Origin: Limnomonas spitsbergensis
Taxonomy: Eukaryota > Chlorophyta > Chlorophyceae > Chlamydomonadales
Direction of reading: 5' to 3'
NCBI GenBank assembly: GCA_037349105.1
Contig: JAYJMM010000068.1
Span: 558,001 to 622,000, forward strand
Length of the DNA stretch: 64,000 nucleotides
The notes under the pieces are model-generated. The model did not search any database, was not told the origin of the DNA, and saw nothing but the letters and a program-made list of their open reading frames with translations. This document shows, piece after piece, positions 1-11,901 of this stretch (the first letter of the stretch is position 1; every line of letters begins with the position of its first letter). The translations under genes and the position numbers were made by a program.

Positions 1-395
1 ATTTTGTAGCAACTGGAATTTTTTGGCACAGCTCAATAAGCGTCCTTATGCTCCAACCATGGTGTGACCCTAAACACTGAATATCTCATTTTCAATGAAG
101 AAATACTATGTTTTACGAGAGATGGTTTTTAAACTTCGGGGGCTTCGCCCACGGAGCCCCATGGCGAGGGGGCTTGAGCGCCCCCCAGCACCCCCCCACC
201 AAGGCTCGCCTCGGATTCACTATAAATCTGAGCTTTTACAAAGTCAAAAAGGCAAGCACTATAAGATGAAGGTTTGCCTAAATCCTTAAAATAAAGCACT
301 GCCCCTCACGCCACGTGGCATTTCCTGGCCTTTCATCTAGCCATCGCATCTAGCTACATTTTACCACAACCACGAGTACTCTTCAATTGTTGCAG

Positions 396-809
396 CTTTG
401 GTTGTTGATCCCATGTTACCGTGCGCCCCTCCCCTGTACATCACAGGATTCATGCATATGCAGCGGAAGTGCCATCCAAAGCGCATGCATCTCAGCTGCT
501 GCCGCTTCGAAGGCTTTGCACCTGACGATCGCGGGCTCTTTCATCATGTGGGCCGGATCTAGTTTCCTGCTCATGGTTGCTGTCGGGGCCTTTGCCACGA
601 CGCGGAGGGAGCGGGAGCTGATGTTGAGGATGCAGAACAACTCGATACAGGCCGCCTCGAGTCAGATGGCCCTGGGAGGGATCCGGATGCAGGAGAACCC
701 GACTTATTACCGAGACACTCAGCCGTTGCTAGCAGTGCAAACAAGGGTCGCTGCCGGTGAATCGTCTGCCCCGCTGCCGGTACCCCCCCCTACAGCAAGG
801 GTGTCGTAA
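396..809 (+). CDS. possible terminal exon of a single-pass membrane protein
   Basis: An open frame of about 138 codons starts directly after a good splice acceptor (TTGTTGCAG ending at 395) and ends at a TAA at 807-809. About 50 residues in is a hydrophobic stretch of roughly 25 residues (from LTIAGSFIMW to VAVGAFA), followed by a basic TTRRERE stop-transfer patch and a polar tail rich in Gln, Ser and Pro. That layout fits one transmembrane helix with a short cytoplasmic tail. No family is recognised and no upstream exon could be placed in the 395 bases before it. The alternative is a chance open frame; the acceptor and the helix followed by positive charges favour coding. Confidence 0.35.
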   Translation, partial: LWLLIPCYRAPLPCTSQDSCICSGSAIQSACISAAAASKALHLTIAGSFIMWAGSSFLLMVAVGAFATTRRERELMLRMQNNSIQAASSQMALGGIRMQENPTYYRDTQPLLAVQTRVAAGESSAPLPVPPPTARVS

Positions 810-2085
810 CTGTTTGGTTTGTGGGAATCGGATGTGATGTTGACGAATCTTGGGCGGATTATCTTGGATTCTTCTTTCCATGCTGTCAGTCCCGCAGACC
901 CTGATAATGGTATGTGCACTTCGGATTATTTAAAATCATATGACCGATGGCATTGGCTGTGAAATTCAGTTGCTTGTGGCATGACATGAGCTTATTGACC
1001 TTTTGTCATTATTCTGGCTATCAGCATTATTGGTTCATGGCTAATTTTATTTGACAGCCTATATTCTAGCATTGCTCGGGCTGATGATCAAGGAATATAT
1101 CAAGATCCCCTTTTAATACTTGCTAATTTAAATCTTGCAACCCTAGGTGATGGCACACACCCTCGTTTGGGTACCAGCATGCCAACTACCACAAGCAACA
1201 CAATGAAAAGTGATCACAGGAGCCACTATGCAAAGAGAAAAATGACACCCCCCCCCCACACGTTAATGTGTGTTAGGCCACAGAAAAGGGCAAGATGTGC
1301 GTGTTCGGGAAGGAGAGGAGAGTGGGGCAAAAAAAGTGGAACCCAATCAGTAAGGAGATGTGGAGCTCCTCCAGTCGTGCCTCCCTCCTGGCCTCCTCCC
1401 TGGCTCCATCCATACAGCTTTGAAGGGTTGTGACTCGGCGTCAAATTGTATCTTCTTAACACTAGGTATTGGGGTCGACATAGCTGCTATGTATGCTTGC
1501 AACGTGTACCGGTTGCTGGGATTACTAGCGTTAACTGCTATTTTGCTGTGACTAAACAAGTTGTGAGACCAGCTGCCCAACCCTGGAAACCTAAGATGCT
1601 GCCCCATATAAACAGCCCGGGTGTGCATGCGGCCATCGTCGACAGCTGAGTAAGGCGAGAAGGAACAGGACAAGCACACAACCAACAAGCATTCACACGG
1701 CCGCAATAATTCATGCGAAAAAAGCCCGATGAAGGTCTTAAGGGTACTTTTCGCTTGCGCGAGGAATGTGATATATTAGTTCTGAACAGGTGTGTGTGGA
1801 CCCTATCTCGTTTCTCGGTATCTGCAAAATAAGCAAAACAAGCAGGGACTGAGGCTGGACCTCCACAGAGTATGTGAATTCTGAGACCTCCATAGAGTAT
1901 GTGAATTCTGAGACCTGATAGGGCAGGCAGATAGGGTCTTTTCTCTTCTCTCTAAGGCGCATTCCAGGGCTGGTGCCTAACGAAGACGCCCCGACACACA
2001 CAAAAACACCTCATTCAAGGGCTAACGGGTTTTACGGGTCTGATTTTGAAGCTGGTCTTGCTGAGGCCATTTCTTACTAGGTAAA
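810..2085. other. no recognisable gene
   Basis: AT-rich non-coding sequence with short poly-C and poly-A runs. Apart from one small tandem duplication (1861-1914), no feature is supported. Confidence 0.5.
1861..1914. repeat. 27-bp tandem duplication
   Basis: Two adjacent 27-bp units, each containing AGAGTATGTGAATTCTGAGAC, differ at one position (CTCCACAG versus CTCCATAG). Confidence 0.85.
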
Positions 2086-2807
2086 TTATTTCAGGATGGA
2101 TTTTACACCGTACACTCCATCATACATACGTTTTCCCCGGCTCCTGGAGTCAATATGTTCGATGGTATTGGTTGAGGCAGATTTAAGCGAGCAGGCCACC
2201 AGGGTTCTGCAATTACAACAAGTTGTCCCGTAAGTTATGACCAAGGGATCCGTCCCATGAGGATACCTGGAGTAGTCTTTCAAAATTCCGTTTCAAAATT
2301 GCCAAACAAGTGCACAGTTATAATTTCAAGCGCTCCAAGAAATAATTCCCCAATTATTTCACCAGTATTTTCATTTTGCACTTCGTACATAACTTCCAGG
2401 CTGAGGAGGCAAAGGAAGATCAGTGGCCAGCACCCTCGGCTGGCACCGCTGCCAGATCTAGAAATGCCATACACTCTTAGCAGAGCATACTGAAGCCAGC
2501 TCTATGCAGCCATAGCAGTTCCTTACATATTTCCTCCTGCAGAACTATCGTCCGGACCAGGGGGTCTTGGCAGTCCTCTCAGATCTATATGCGTGTAAGG
2601 CCATTTCGACATCAGCAGCCAGGAGTAATCGAAATAATCCAATATCATCGTCCTCCTTCTCCTGGTTGAGCCACTCCTGGGCTGGGCATCTATGGTGACT
2701 TCAAAGAGTTCCTCTGCATCGATGAATTTGATTCTCGCTACTCGATTTCTCCCTGTGGCGCAGTACGTTGCTCGAAGGTGTCTATTGATGGCCAAACTAA
2801 CTCCCAA
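2086..2807 (-). pseudogene. unrecognised gene fragment, two exons plus a frameshift
   Basis: Three minus-strand segments read as one protein. The first (2807 to about 2527) contains RIKFIDAEELFEVTIDAQ and ends at a plausible donor (AT|GTAAGG). The second follows a pyrimidine-rich acceptor (CCTCCTCAG) near 2401 in compatible phase and contains MYEVQNENTGEIIGELFLGA. It stops with FETEF near 2280, but the next frame continues with KDYSRYPHGTDP for 65 codons to a TAA at 2086. This suggests a frameshift or a small missed intron near 2280. The composition looks like real coding sequence, but I do not recognise the family. Confidence 0.35.
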
Positions 2808-3829
2808 CCCTTAAATCCTTCGGAGCTTATGTAGGCTTAGGTGTCCACCTAAAATTGCTTGACCGACTCACGCAGTATGTCAATGCTGGCTGCGCGAGGC
2901 GCATCAATTCTTGGGCTGGCTGTCCTACACCCTAAGCGTACCCTAAGCGTATGACGTTGGGCGATCTCTAATGTGGTTGAAAGAGGTAAAACGCTGTGTG
3001 GTATCCATTCCCTTTGTGGGATAAAACCCGCCTGACCATCGTCTCTAAATCTCTGTCTAAAGATCTTCGGGTTCCATGTTCATGCCCTACTCACATAGAA
3101 GGGTGGCATGGCTGCGCCGTAATCCTGGTTGTGCATGGTAGCTGTAAGTGAACATGGGCATGCCCTAGCGGCCGAGCTTTCAACTGGGCCCAACGTGTAT
3201 ACACTGTTCTCAACTTGGACTCAACCGTTGGGGATTTTAACTATTGGGGATATTTTCACCACCAGCACGGGATCTTTTAACCTGATTTGAACCACCATAC
3301 GGTATTGGGTATATTTGTTTTCGGGTGTTTACAAGTATCCTAGGGTTTTAGGGTGTTCTCTCCTAGATATTGCGGGTAAGCACACGGTGTGGGCATGATA
3401 CTATGAATGCCATGATGCAACTTGAAGTAAGCAAACTGATGAAGAACATTTCCCTTGTATCAAATGTGAGATTATTGCAATGTTGTGTTATCTTACCCTT
3501 TAGCTAGTTATAAGCCTTAAATAAAAATCTTAGCCCAGAATCTACATTTTACTATAACGTGCGGTATAGATATACGCGCTATACCGAGGACACCAAATCG
3601 ACCTTGCCTTGCTCAAGCCAGGCTCAGAGAAGCTTCAAATAATAAGATCTTTCGTTTCCTAGCTTCCAATTTGCAAAACACACGCTTTTACAAAACTCCT
3701 GCCCCGGAACCTCTGGGTGCATGCCCCCCCCCTGGGCGTCACCCGTGATAAGAATAGTTGGCACTATTTGTGCGGCAGCGCTACGCCGCGCTACGTGAAA
3801 CGCAGCGCTACGTAACTAACAACAAAAAG
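2808..3829. other. no gene; short LINE-tail-like motif
   Basis: Mostly featureless. Around 3165-3200 the words GCGGCCGAGCTTT and GGGCCCAACG match the retrotransposon 3'-tail motif seen at 16318-16427 and 22870-22975. A cluster of GCAGCGCTACG words lies at 3773-3815. Confidence 0.4.
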
Positions 3830-4030
3830 CATGCAAGGTAGCGCTCATGCGGGCCCGCTAGGCAACTGCACAAGTGTGACACGTGCATCATCCAGTGTCA
3901 GCGATGTCCAACAAAGCTGCCTAGCCAAAACGCATGAGCAGCGACACACGAAAGGAAGGCAAGCAACGCTCCTCTTGCGTCCTGACAAAAGAAGAAAGGA
4001 TCGAATAGGGGGTGGACACGGAGGTTAACA
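3830..4030 (+). repeat. dispersed repeat, copy 1 (pair with 5209-5404)
   Basis: About 200 bp beginning CAAGGTAGCGCTCATGCGG aligns in the same orientation with 5209-5404. Shared words include CATCATCCAGTGTC, GCGATGTCC and ACAAAGCTGCC. The copies have diverged by many substitutions and small indels; no terminal repeats or coding capacity are seen. Confidence 0.7.
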
Positions 4031-4199
4031 AGTGGAGAGGAAGTCGGAGAGCCCTCAGACATGGGTGAGACCTTGTTTTCTGCAACTTGTTTTTGAACTT
4101 TTTGAACGCTTGTCTATTTAGGGGAGGGGATATAGTTTGCCAGACCTTTGTGTTCTTGTCGTTTGGTGGGTGAACTTCCTTTTCTTTCTTTCCTCTCGT

Positions 4200-4300
4200 G
4201 CGTTCTCCCTTGACTTTCCTAGCTGACTTGTTTTGTTTTCCTTTTTGTGGCCGAGCTTTATTTCAGCATGGCCCAGAGGTGTAACGTTATTAAAAAATAA
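4200..4300 (+). repeat. retrotransposon 3'-tail motif
   Basis: A T-rich stretch followed by GTGGCCGAGCTTTATTTCAG and GCCCAGAGGTGTAACG is a diverged form of the tail at 16318-16427. It probably marks the 3' end of an old non-LTR insertion or SINE. Confidence 0.45.
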
Positions 4301-4559
4301 GAAAGGATGACACTTTGTCACACTTTACAAAGTATTTGACAAATATACCGAGAACTGGAGTACCTTTAATCTTCTAAAAAATGAAGAAGGTAGGTTCTAA
4401 AGCAACATGTATCCCCGCCGTGAAGAGAAGCCCGTGAAGGGAATGTCAAAAATACCGTAGATCGAGATAGGCTTCGTTTAAAATTAATGAATCATTGGCC
4501 TTCGCGGACATGGTAGCGTGCTCATGATAATACAAAATCGCTGTTTTGCAGAGTGTCAG

Positions 4560-5065
4560 CCAGGTGACCAAACAACTATTTTTGGGGTGCGTGCTATGAA
4601 TTACAAACAGCAGATATCAAAAAAAGTGAGCTAGCGCGCGCCTGCTTGATTTGACCTCTCTTCAGTGGTCTTGACGCCAGTCCATGTAGCAAAGCTCGAT
4701 CCTGGGGGCAGAGACGGGTGCTGACGGCTGCTGACGTTTCGGGGGCCCAACAACCACGCATTTCCTGAGGCCAGGAACCGACCAGGGTGGTCTTCTCCAG
4801 AGGGTTTGGTCCTGGTGGAGGAGGAGGATGACTGTGCTGAGTTGTGCTGACCGTGTATTGTCCTTCCTAGCATCAAACGAGGGTTTTGAATGAATTTTAC
4901 TGTATTGGCTGAAAGCGCTGCGCAGACGAAAACTAAAACGATTGTAACTGATGTGCGATGTTAATTTACATAACCTGCTGTGTGCGTCAAATCAAATACA
5001 AATTCGCCGCTGTGCGGCCCGTTTTTAACTACTTTTTAGCTGTGCGGTAAAAATGTAAATTAATT
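4560..5065 (+). repeat. solo arm of the foldback-type repeat family
   Basis: This segment aligns in the same orientation with 41870-42290. Shared words include CAAACAACTATTTT, GGCAGAGACGGGTGCTGACG and CTAGCATCAAACGAGG. At 41.9-42.8 kb the same sequence forms the left arm of an inverted repeat; here only one arm is present. Confidence 0.7.
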
Positions 5066-5208
5066 TGTTGGTGGGTGCGCAGACCCTATGTCTTTTTACG
5101 GGGTAGGTCACTCCTCCAACATACAGGCGTCACCAGTGAGAAATACAGCTAGTACCACTGTTGTTACAGCACTACGCCAACGTAAGTCACAAGAACAACA
5201 ATAAACAG

Positions 5209-5404
5209 GCAAGGTAGCGCTCATGCGGCGCCACAGCATAAGTGAGACACTCGCATCATCCAGTGTCCGCGATGTCCGACAAAGCTGCCCATCCGTAACA
5301 TACGGGCAATGACACAAAAGGGAGGCAAGCAGCGCTCCTCCTCCGACTTGACAATAGGAGAAACAATCGAGTAGCTAGGGGGTGAACACATAGAATGACA
5401 AGTG
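5209..5404 (+). repeat. dispersed repeat, copy 2 (pair with 3830-4030)
   Basis: Second member of the pair described at 3830-4030, from CAAGGTAGCGCTCATGCGG to GACAAGTG. Confidence 0.7.
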
Positions 5405-5639
5405 TGACAAATGCACCCATGCAGGTCAATGGCTGGACGGAAGGGTACACACGCCAACGCCACCATCTATTAAAATGCAGGCCAATTGGTGCCCCTGCGG
5501 AGGCGCTTAGCCAGACAATGGCCAACTGTTCAGTCGGTCAACTAGGGCGTGCGAGAAAACCGCGCAGCTTGGGGCCGTAGCCACATCCGCGCTGTTACCG
5601 TGAGGCAAATAGGAAAGAAGCAACTTCCTCACGTTTTTT

Positions 5640-6505
5640 TGATGGGTATGCTTTGTTGGCCCAGTGGCCTGCTTTGAGGCGGGAAAATATTCAAATATGC
5701 GTCTGGTTTGCAAATTAAATGCAAGAGTTTGGTCGAATGGACATGCATTTCCTGGGCGCACTTCTTAGCATGGAACGCAGAGATCCCTAGAGACATCATG
5801 GCTTGTGTTGTGTGCTCATTATAAATAGTGCCCGATGTGCCGATCAAGATGGGAATGATTTAAGATTGTTTCATTGGTGTCCGTTTAAGATCAGTAGCTC
5901 AACGAGGTCCGTGTGCTGGTTTAGGCAAGCTTTTAATTGGTCCCCATGCTCGGTGTCTCTGCAATATATAAATTCCCCAATGTTGACCACAAAGTCCTTC
6001 TTTTGTCCTGTCGTTTGCATCAACAACATGTCAGGCCGCATTTTTGTTTTCATTTGGAAGGCACGAAGTGCTGGTGCCTCAGCGTGGAGGATTAAGGACT
6101 AGGGGACTTCATTCATTAGCATGGCTCGTGCTCCTGCTCTCTGACACATCTCGGCCGTTCCCAGGTCTGCCATGAAAATGTCCCCTCCCATGCTGCCTTT
6201 CGATACAGTGGCGAATGGGGGCTTCTATGTGCATTTTTTGCATTTCGGGGTGCCTGTATGCACCTGTGATATGGCCTGCACTGTCATGCTCTCCACACAA
6301 GGGGCATTTGTCGGTGGTACTTTTGCCCCCACCTGAAAGCCAACTTGTTATTCCACAGGCATCCATGTCGCCATCGAAGGACTGTTTTCCTCTCGGCCAG
6401 AGTGACTCCCGGGTGGTTAAAACAGCTGTTGCTGAGGGCATCAGTAATCGAGTGCGATCGTTGCCACCCTTGAAAGTATACGCTATCGCTGTTGGATCGG
6501 CCCAC
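5640..6505 (-). pseudogene. C-terminal region of a non-LTR retrotransposon polyprotein, frameshifted
   Basis: Minus-strand frames read in order as the post-RT part of a LINE ORF2 family that, from memory, is common in algae. There is a Cys/His module CPLCGEHDSAGH followed by YRHPEMQKMHIE (about 6109-6441), then a segment with YCRDTEHGDQL and LVELL (5871-6053), then GTSGTIYNEHTTQAMMSLGI (5629-5847). The pieces lie in different frames separated by stops, so the copy is dead. No reverse-transcriptase palm is visible upstream; the copy looks 5'-truncated. The identification is from family pattern memory. Confidence 0.55.
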
Positions 6506-6604
6506 TTTTTGGCGCTCGTGGATGTGTGTCTTCAGGGCACCCTTCAGAATTCATCCTCGCGGCTATAATCCTCGCGGCTATCGCTGAATAGGGTCCCCTT
6601 TCTC

Positions 6605-6625
6605 AGAAAGAAAGAAAGAAAGAAA
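6605..6625. repeat. GAAA microsatellite
   Basis: About five uninterrupted AAAG repeats, just outside the LINE relic at 5640-6505. Confidence 0.9.
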
Positions 6626-7399
6626 ACGCCTGAGCGTGGCTTTGTGTGTCAGCAGGCCAACAGTGGCCAAATCCTGCTTTTACAGGCTCATCTAATAAGC
6701 GAATCTAACGTCTAACATCTAACATCTAACGCTCTGACCCACATAAGGTTATGCATGCTACTACCAGCATTCAGGGAGCTTTAACCAAGCTATACAATTC
6801 GCCAAAGCAGCGAATTCCCAAGACCACCACAAGCTGCACAACATGCTAACACGCAACCCCAATTACGGTTCCCCTACTAATACGGATACGCCATACAAAT
6901 ACGGATTCGCCATACAGATACGGTTCGCCATGGTATACCGTACGTACTGGGCGGGCCAGATGTATCGACACGTTTTAGCAGATATCGATCTCCCTTAAAA
7001 ACGTACTTTTACTCTCCAACGTTTCAGTCAAATGACATGGCATTATTTGCCAACGTTGGCAAGTGAGTGACGTCATTTTTTCCTAAGTCCGTCATCTTTG
7101 AAGAGGAGCGCATGCCATTAAATACTTGCATTACTTGTTATTTATCGACCTCGATTCCGATCGTACCAAGTGCCCAGAGGGCCTCCATGGAAGCGGGGGT
7201 GTTGCAGGCGAGGGTGGACTAATCGCTGCTGCAGCCCATCCAGAGGCGCGATTATGTAGAGCAGCAGGTCCTACTTTTACTGGTATGAAGCGTGCCTGAA
7301 CCTCTGCCTGCTACAAGAGCATTCACTGCATTTTTGTGTGCAGTTTCGGCCCACATGCACAGCATTGAGCCAGCTAACACAGCTTCCCACCCTTTTGGG

Positions 7400-8560
7400 C
7401 AACATCTTGCATGCATGCGCAGCTTTCACCAGTACTGACAGCCCCCGAATGCATGCCCAGCCCCCCGCATGCATGCACGGTACCCCGCCCGCTTGCTCTG
7501 ATGGACTGTAAAAACTTCACAAAACTTCACCGCTTGCATGCACAGCTCCCACCCACATACACTCTGCCTACATGCACACACCCATGCCCACATGCACAGC
7601 ATCCCGCCTGCTTGCGGAGCGCCCCACACGCCTACGCATTCCTTGCATGCACATGTCCATGCCTGCATTCACAGCACGTAGCCGCGCTCGCGACCCTCCA
7701 CCTGCATTCTCAGCTCCTTCCCACATGCAAACACCCCGCCCGCATGCACACTACCCCCGCTTGCACGCACAGCCGCCTGGCGCCTGCCAATATGCTCTGC
7801 ACCTCGCCCTCATAAACGGTCTTTCAACCACATGAGCCATCCCCTACCCGTGTACACAGTCCACACCCCCATGCACATTTCCCGCACGCACGCACGGCCC
7901 CCCAGTCCCCCATCGGCTTTCACTGTTATCCACCCATAGACACAGCCCGTATGCACAGGCCCCCACTTGTATGTACTGTTACTCCCATCCGCTGGTACTG
8001 CCCCCCATCCCCATTCACATTCCGCATTCTGCAGACCCCCACCTGTATGCAATGTTACCCCCATCCGCCCGCACAGTCCCCCATCCCCCATCTGCATACA
8101 CTGTTATCCACCCATAGGCACTGCCCGTATGCACAGTCCCCCATCTGTATGCGCAAGTCCCGCCCAAATGGGCGGCTCTCCGCCCGTATGCGCAGCCCCA
8201 CGCTTGCACGCACAGCCCCCCATCCGCATTCCCAACCCGTAAGCTATGTGCCCCGCCAACATATGCAGACTCTCGTCCACGTGCACATTCCCGCCCGCCC
8301 ACACAGTCCTCCACCCGCATTAATTGTTAACAGCGCCCTGCCGTATGTGTAGCTCTCCATTTGCATTTACTGCCCTACGACCGTATGTTTGTACAGCCTG
8401 TCCGGATGTACAGCCCCCGTCCGTATGCGCACAGCCCGTATGCATATGGCATAGACCATGGCCAGCATGCACAGACCCTAGCCTGCATGCACATGCATGG
8501 GTCACTGCATTTGGGCGGGGAATGTGCATTCGGGCGGGAATGTGCATTACAGCAACCCGT
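7400..8560. repeat. degenerate minisatellite, GCATGCACA-type words
   Basis: Irregular repeats of 15-25 bp built on CCCGCATGCACAGCCCCC run through the left arm and into the loop of the large inverted-repeat element; the first part recurs inverted at 11170-11480. They generate long spurious His/Cys/Pro-rich frames on both strands, which I do not call as genes. Confidence 0.7.
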
Positions 8561-8571
8561 CCTCACGTGCA

Positions 8572-8976
8572 GCGCATGCCGGCATGCTCATGCCCCTGCT
8601 CGAAGCTGTTAGCGAGGCAGAAGGTTGTGAGGCAGACCCTTTAGAAACAGCAAGCCATGTTGTACATTTATTCATTAGCCGAGACGAGTGCAAGCTCCAT
8701 TGGGAGCTTGCATTTGAATGTGTTACGGATATGCGAGCGGCTAGCGGAGTTCTTGCGGTATGTGGGTGTGCCATTCAGAGAACCAGCTGCTATCATGGCC
8801 ACCCCTGCTGCCCCTACAGCCCATGTAGCCCCTGCAGCCCCAGCAGCCTTCCTCCCCCAGGTTCATCTGAAGAGAGCATGTCCGCATCAGTCCAGGAGGC
8901 AGCTCTTTACATTGGCACTAGCCCAGAAATCTCGATAGCTTTTGTGCAGCCTTTGGGCCTAGATGGAAGGATTTAG
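8572..8976 (+). CDS. doubtful open frame inside the large inverted-repeat element
   Basis: About 135 codons open on the plus strand, starting around MLMPLLEAVSEAEG. The first 60 residues have coding-like composition; the rest is low-complexity Pro/Ser/Cys. No domain is recognised. It may be a captured exon or chance. Confidence 0.15.
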   Translation, partial: AHAGMLMPLLEAVSEAEGCEADPLETASHVVHLFISRDECKLHWELAFECVTDMRAASGVLAVCGCAIQRTSCYHGHPCCPYSPCSPCSPSSLPPPGSSEESMSASVQEAALYIGTSPEISIAFVQPLGLDGRI

Positions 8977-9334
8977 CATGGGCCATCTACCAGACTACCC
9001 CCTAGGAGTGGAGTCGACCAAGTTCGCAGTGGGTGTCATTGCGCGCGTCATGATGCGCAACCTGCTCATTCGGGTCTCATCCCCACCTTTTATTTTGTAT
9101 TTTTAAGCGGATTCACTATACAGACTATATTGCCTAGCCATGCCCTTTGTTTCATGATGTTTGAGGCACCTTCATTTTGCTTGATACGCACGAGACATGC
9201 CTCTCAAGGCTTTGAGCGGGGCTTCTGACTGAAATCTTGGTTTTCTGTTTTCCCCTCGAAAATTGTACAGTTCAGGATTCATGTGACGGTATTACGGCTT
9301 CAGATTTATTTCATCACAATTACGCTGCTTTGCT

Positions 9335-10035
9335 CCAGGTATGCCACTCTAGGAGACCCAAGCAAGGCTGAATACTGAAATTTTAATTATGCTGATGCAC
9401 CCTAGACATGCCACTCTAGGAGACCCGAGGAGGTCTCTAGACTGAAATCTTAACTATGCTGATGCGCCCAGGTATGCACCATAGGAGACGTGAGCAAGGC
9501 TTTAGACATAAATCATAATTATGCTGATGCGCCCCAGGCATGCCACTCAAGGAGACCCAAGCATGGCTCCATACTGAACCTTAATTATGCTGATGCGCCC
9601 CAGGCATGCCACTCTAGGAGACCCAAACAGGGCTCCATACTGAACCTTAATTATGCGGATGCGCCCCAGACATGCCACTCTAGGAGACCCAAGCATGGCT
9701 CAATACTGAACCTTAAGCATGCTGATGCGCCCTAGACATGCCACTTTAGGAGACCCAAACAGGGTTTTAGACTGGAACCTTAATTATGCTGAAGCGCCCT
9801 AGACATGCCACTCTAGGAGACGTGAGCAATGCTGTAGACTGAAATCTTAAATATGTTGATGAGCCACAAGCATGCCACTCGAGGAATCCCAAGCACGGGG
9901 TTAAACTGAAATCTAATTTGTGTCGATGCCCCTAGGCTTGCCACTCTAGGAGACCAAAGCTGGGCTGTAGACTGGAATCATAAATGCACTGATGCACCCC
10001 CAGCATATTACTCCAGAAGACCCAAGCTGGGTTGA
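9335..10035 (+). repeat. ~66-bp tandem repeat, about 11 units
   Basis: Each unit contains ATGCCACTCTAGGAGACC, then AAGCATGGCT, then TTAATTATGCTGATGCGCCC. Starts near 9341, 9407, 9540, 9605, 9670, 9736, 9805 and 9870 give a period of 65-67 bp. Units diverge towards the right end. The array lies in the loop of the 4.9 kb inverted-repeat element. Confidence 0.9.
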
Positions 10036-10226
10036 AGGTTGAAATCTTGAGTGTGGATCCCTGTGATACTGTTATGCCATTGAGGGATACTGTTGCTAAG
10101 CTACTTTCACTGGGTAAGGCTGTTGAGTCAAGTTCAAAACCACTGTATATTACATGACGGAAACCTCAATATTGGCGGAAATACGAGCCAAGCATAGACA
10201 ACTGAAGACAGGCTGAAGTTTTTTTG

Positions 10227-10595
10227 TCACTTCGCAAAGAAGCGCTCCCCTGACTCCTTCTCCCTCCGAACTGTGTTCATGTGGTGCACACAGTACCGCA
10301 CGCACAGAAGGAAAACAATATGAGACATGTATCCGCAGTTGCTCTCCAAACCCCTGATAAGTTTTGGTGAATGCCCGGAGCGGTCGCTGCGCATCCTAGC
10401 GAAAGCAGCCCTCAAGTCATCAAGCTTCTCCTCAGAGATACCAGCAGAGTAGCTGCTGTCTTGCACGAGGGCTAGCCGTGATATACGGTGGCTATGGTCC
10501 TGGACAAAGCATCTGTCCTTGAAGCTTGACCCCAAAACAAGCGGCGCCTCAAGATCTGCCAAACAAGGGGCCGCGATGCAACAGAGAAGAAGCAC
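10227..10595 (-). CDS. doubtful open frame in the loop of the inverted-repeat element
   Basis: A 122-codon minus-strand frame. The middle (LDDLRAAFARMRSDRSG) looks like a soluble helix and is followed by a hydrophobic stretch. No family is recognised. It could be a captured host fragment. Confidence 0.15.
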   Translation of the reverse strand: MLLLCCIAAPCLADLEAPLVLGSSFKDRCFVQDHSHRISRLALVQDSSYSAGISEEKLDDLRAAFARMRSDRSGHSPKLIRGLESNCGYMSHIVFLLCVRYCVHHMNTVRREKESGERFFAK

Positions 10596-11901
10596 ATGGG
10601 GCTGTACCTAAGCGGGGTAAGGGAAAGAGAAAGTGATACATTACAAAGGCTTGATCCATGGCATGCTCTGTTTAAATCCACTCGTGATGTACATTTGCCC
10701 CTGTTTATAGAAAAGCTTGGGGTTAGCGAATTTACAGTCTAGCCCAGGGCAAATTTACCCATGCAAGGCAAACTCTGATCCATCTGCCTCGAAACGCCCA
10801 GGCGGGATTAAAGCACGGTGCATACGGGTATGCAACTTGACCTTCAGCAGTCCACCCAACCTGAAGACGCCACATGTCATGTCAGGCAGCTTCTGGTCCC
10901 CCCACGATATGGCCGCATGTCTGGCCACACCTCTTTGCAGAGCAGCTGTGAGTCGTTAGCCCCTCCTCTGTCATGGATCACGCAGTGAAATCATCGCCGG
11001 TATCCTCGCAGATGCGGGCCAGATCCCCCCGTGAACTGCAGCCAGTAAGAATGTTCATGACTCGTGGATCCTTGACTGGTTCTCTAGCATACAGTCACGA
11101 GAGATGCTGCAATATTGGCAGGCGGGGGGTAGTGCATATGCGGTCGGGGTGTTTGCATGTGGGAAGGAGCTAAGAATGCAGGTGGAGGGTCGTGAGCGCG
11201 GCTACGTGATGTGAATGCAAGCGAGGACCTGTGCATGCAAGGAATGCGCATGCGTGTGGGGCGCTCTGCAAGCAGGCAGGATGCTGTGCATGTGGGCAGG
11301 GGTGTGTGCATGTAGGCAGTGTGCATGTGGGTGGGAGCTGTGCATGCAAGCGGTGCGCATGTGGCCGGGGGGTAGTCCGGTAGTGCATGCAAGCGGGCGG
11401 GGTAATGTGCATGCATGCGGGGGGCTGGGCATGCATTCAGGGGCTGCCAGTGCTGGTGGAAGCTGGGCATGCATGTAAGATGTTGCCCAAAAAGGGTGGG
11501 ACGCTGTGTTCGCTGGCTCAATGTGCATGTGGGCTGAAACTGCACACCAAAATGCAGTTAATGCTCTTGTAGCAGGCGAAGGTTCAGGCACGCTTCATAC
11601 CAGTAAAATTAGGACCTGCAGCTTAAGATAATCGCTCCTCATCAGGATGGGCTGCAGCAGCGATTAGTCCACCCTCGCCTGCAACACCCCCGCTTCCATG
11701 GAGGCCCTCTGGGCACTTGGTACGATCGGAATCGAGGTCGATAAATAACAAGTAATGCAAGTATTTAATGGCATGCGCTCCTCTTCAGATGACGGACTTA
11801 GGAAAAAATGACGTCACTCACTTGCCAACGTTGGCAAATAATGCCATGTCATCTGACAGAAACGTTGGAGAGTAAAAGTACGTTTTTAAGGGAGATCGAT
11901 A

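Larger units (their letters stand above)
6983..11901. mobile_element. 4.9 kb non-autonomous DNA transposon with ~800-bp inverted arms
   Basis: The left end reads TATCGATCTCCCTTAAAAAC and the right end is its reverse complement. The similarity continues inward for about 800 bp (left arm to about 7795, right arm from about 11108) at roughly 90% by eye. The arms share ATTTATCGACCTCGATTCCG and GTACCAAGTGCCCAGAGGG. An 8-bp direct repeat CGTTTTAG flanks the element (6971-6978 and 11905-11912), a few bases outside the conserved ends, which fits a hAT-sized target duplication. No transposase is recognised inside. A related terminal fragment occurs at 22183-22310. Confidence 0.7.

Noticed and set aside
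7411..8352. Several 90-130 codon frames on both strands rich in His, Cys and Pro
   Set aside because: They come from short GCATGCACA-type repeats that keep frames open on both strands; no domain and no codon bias.
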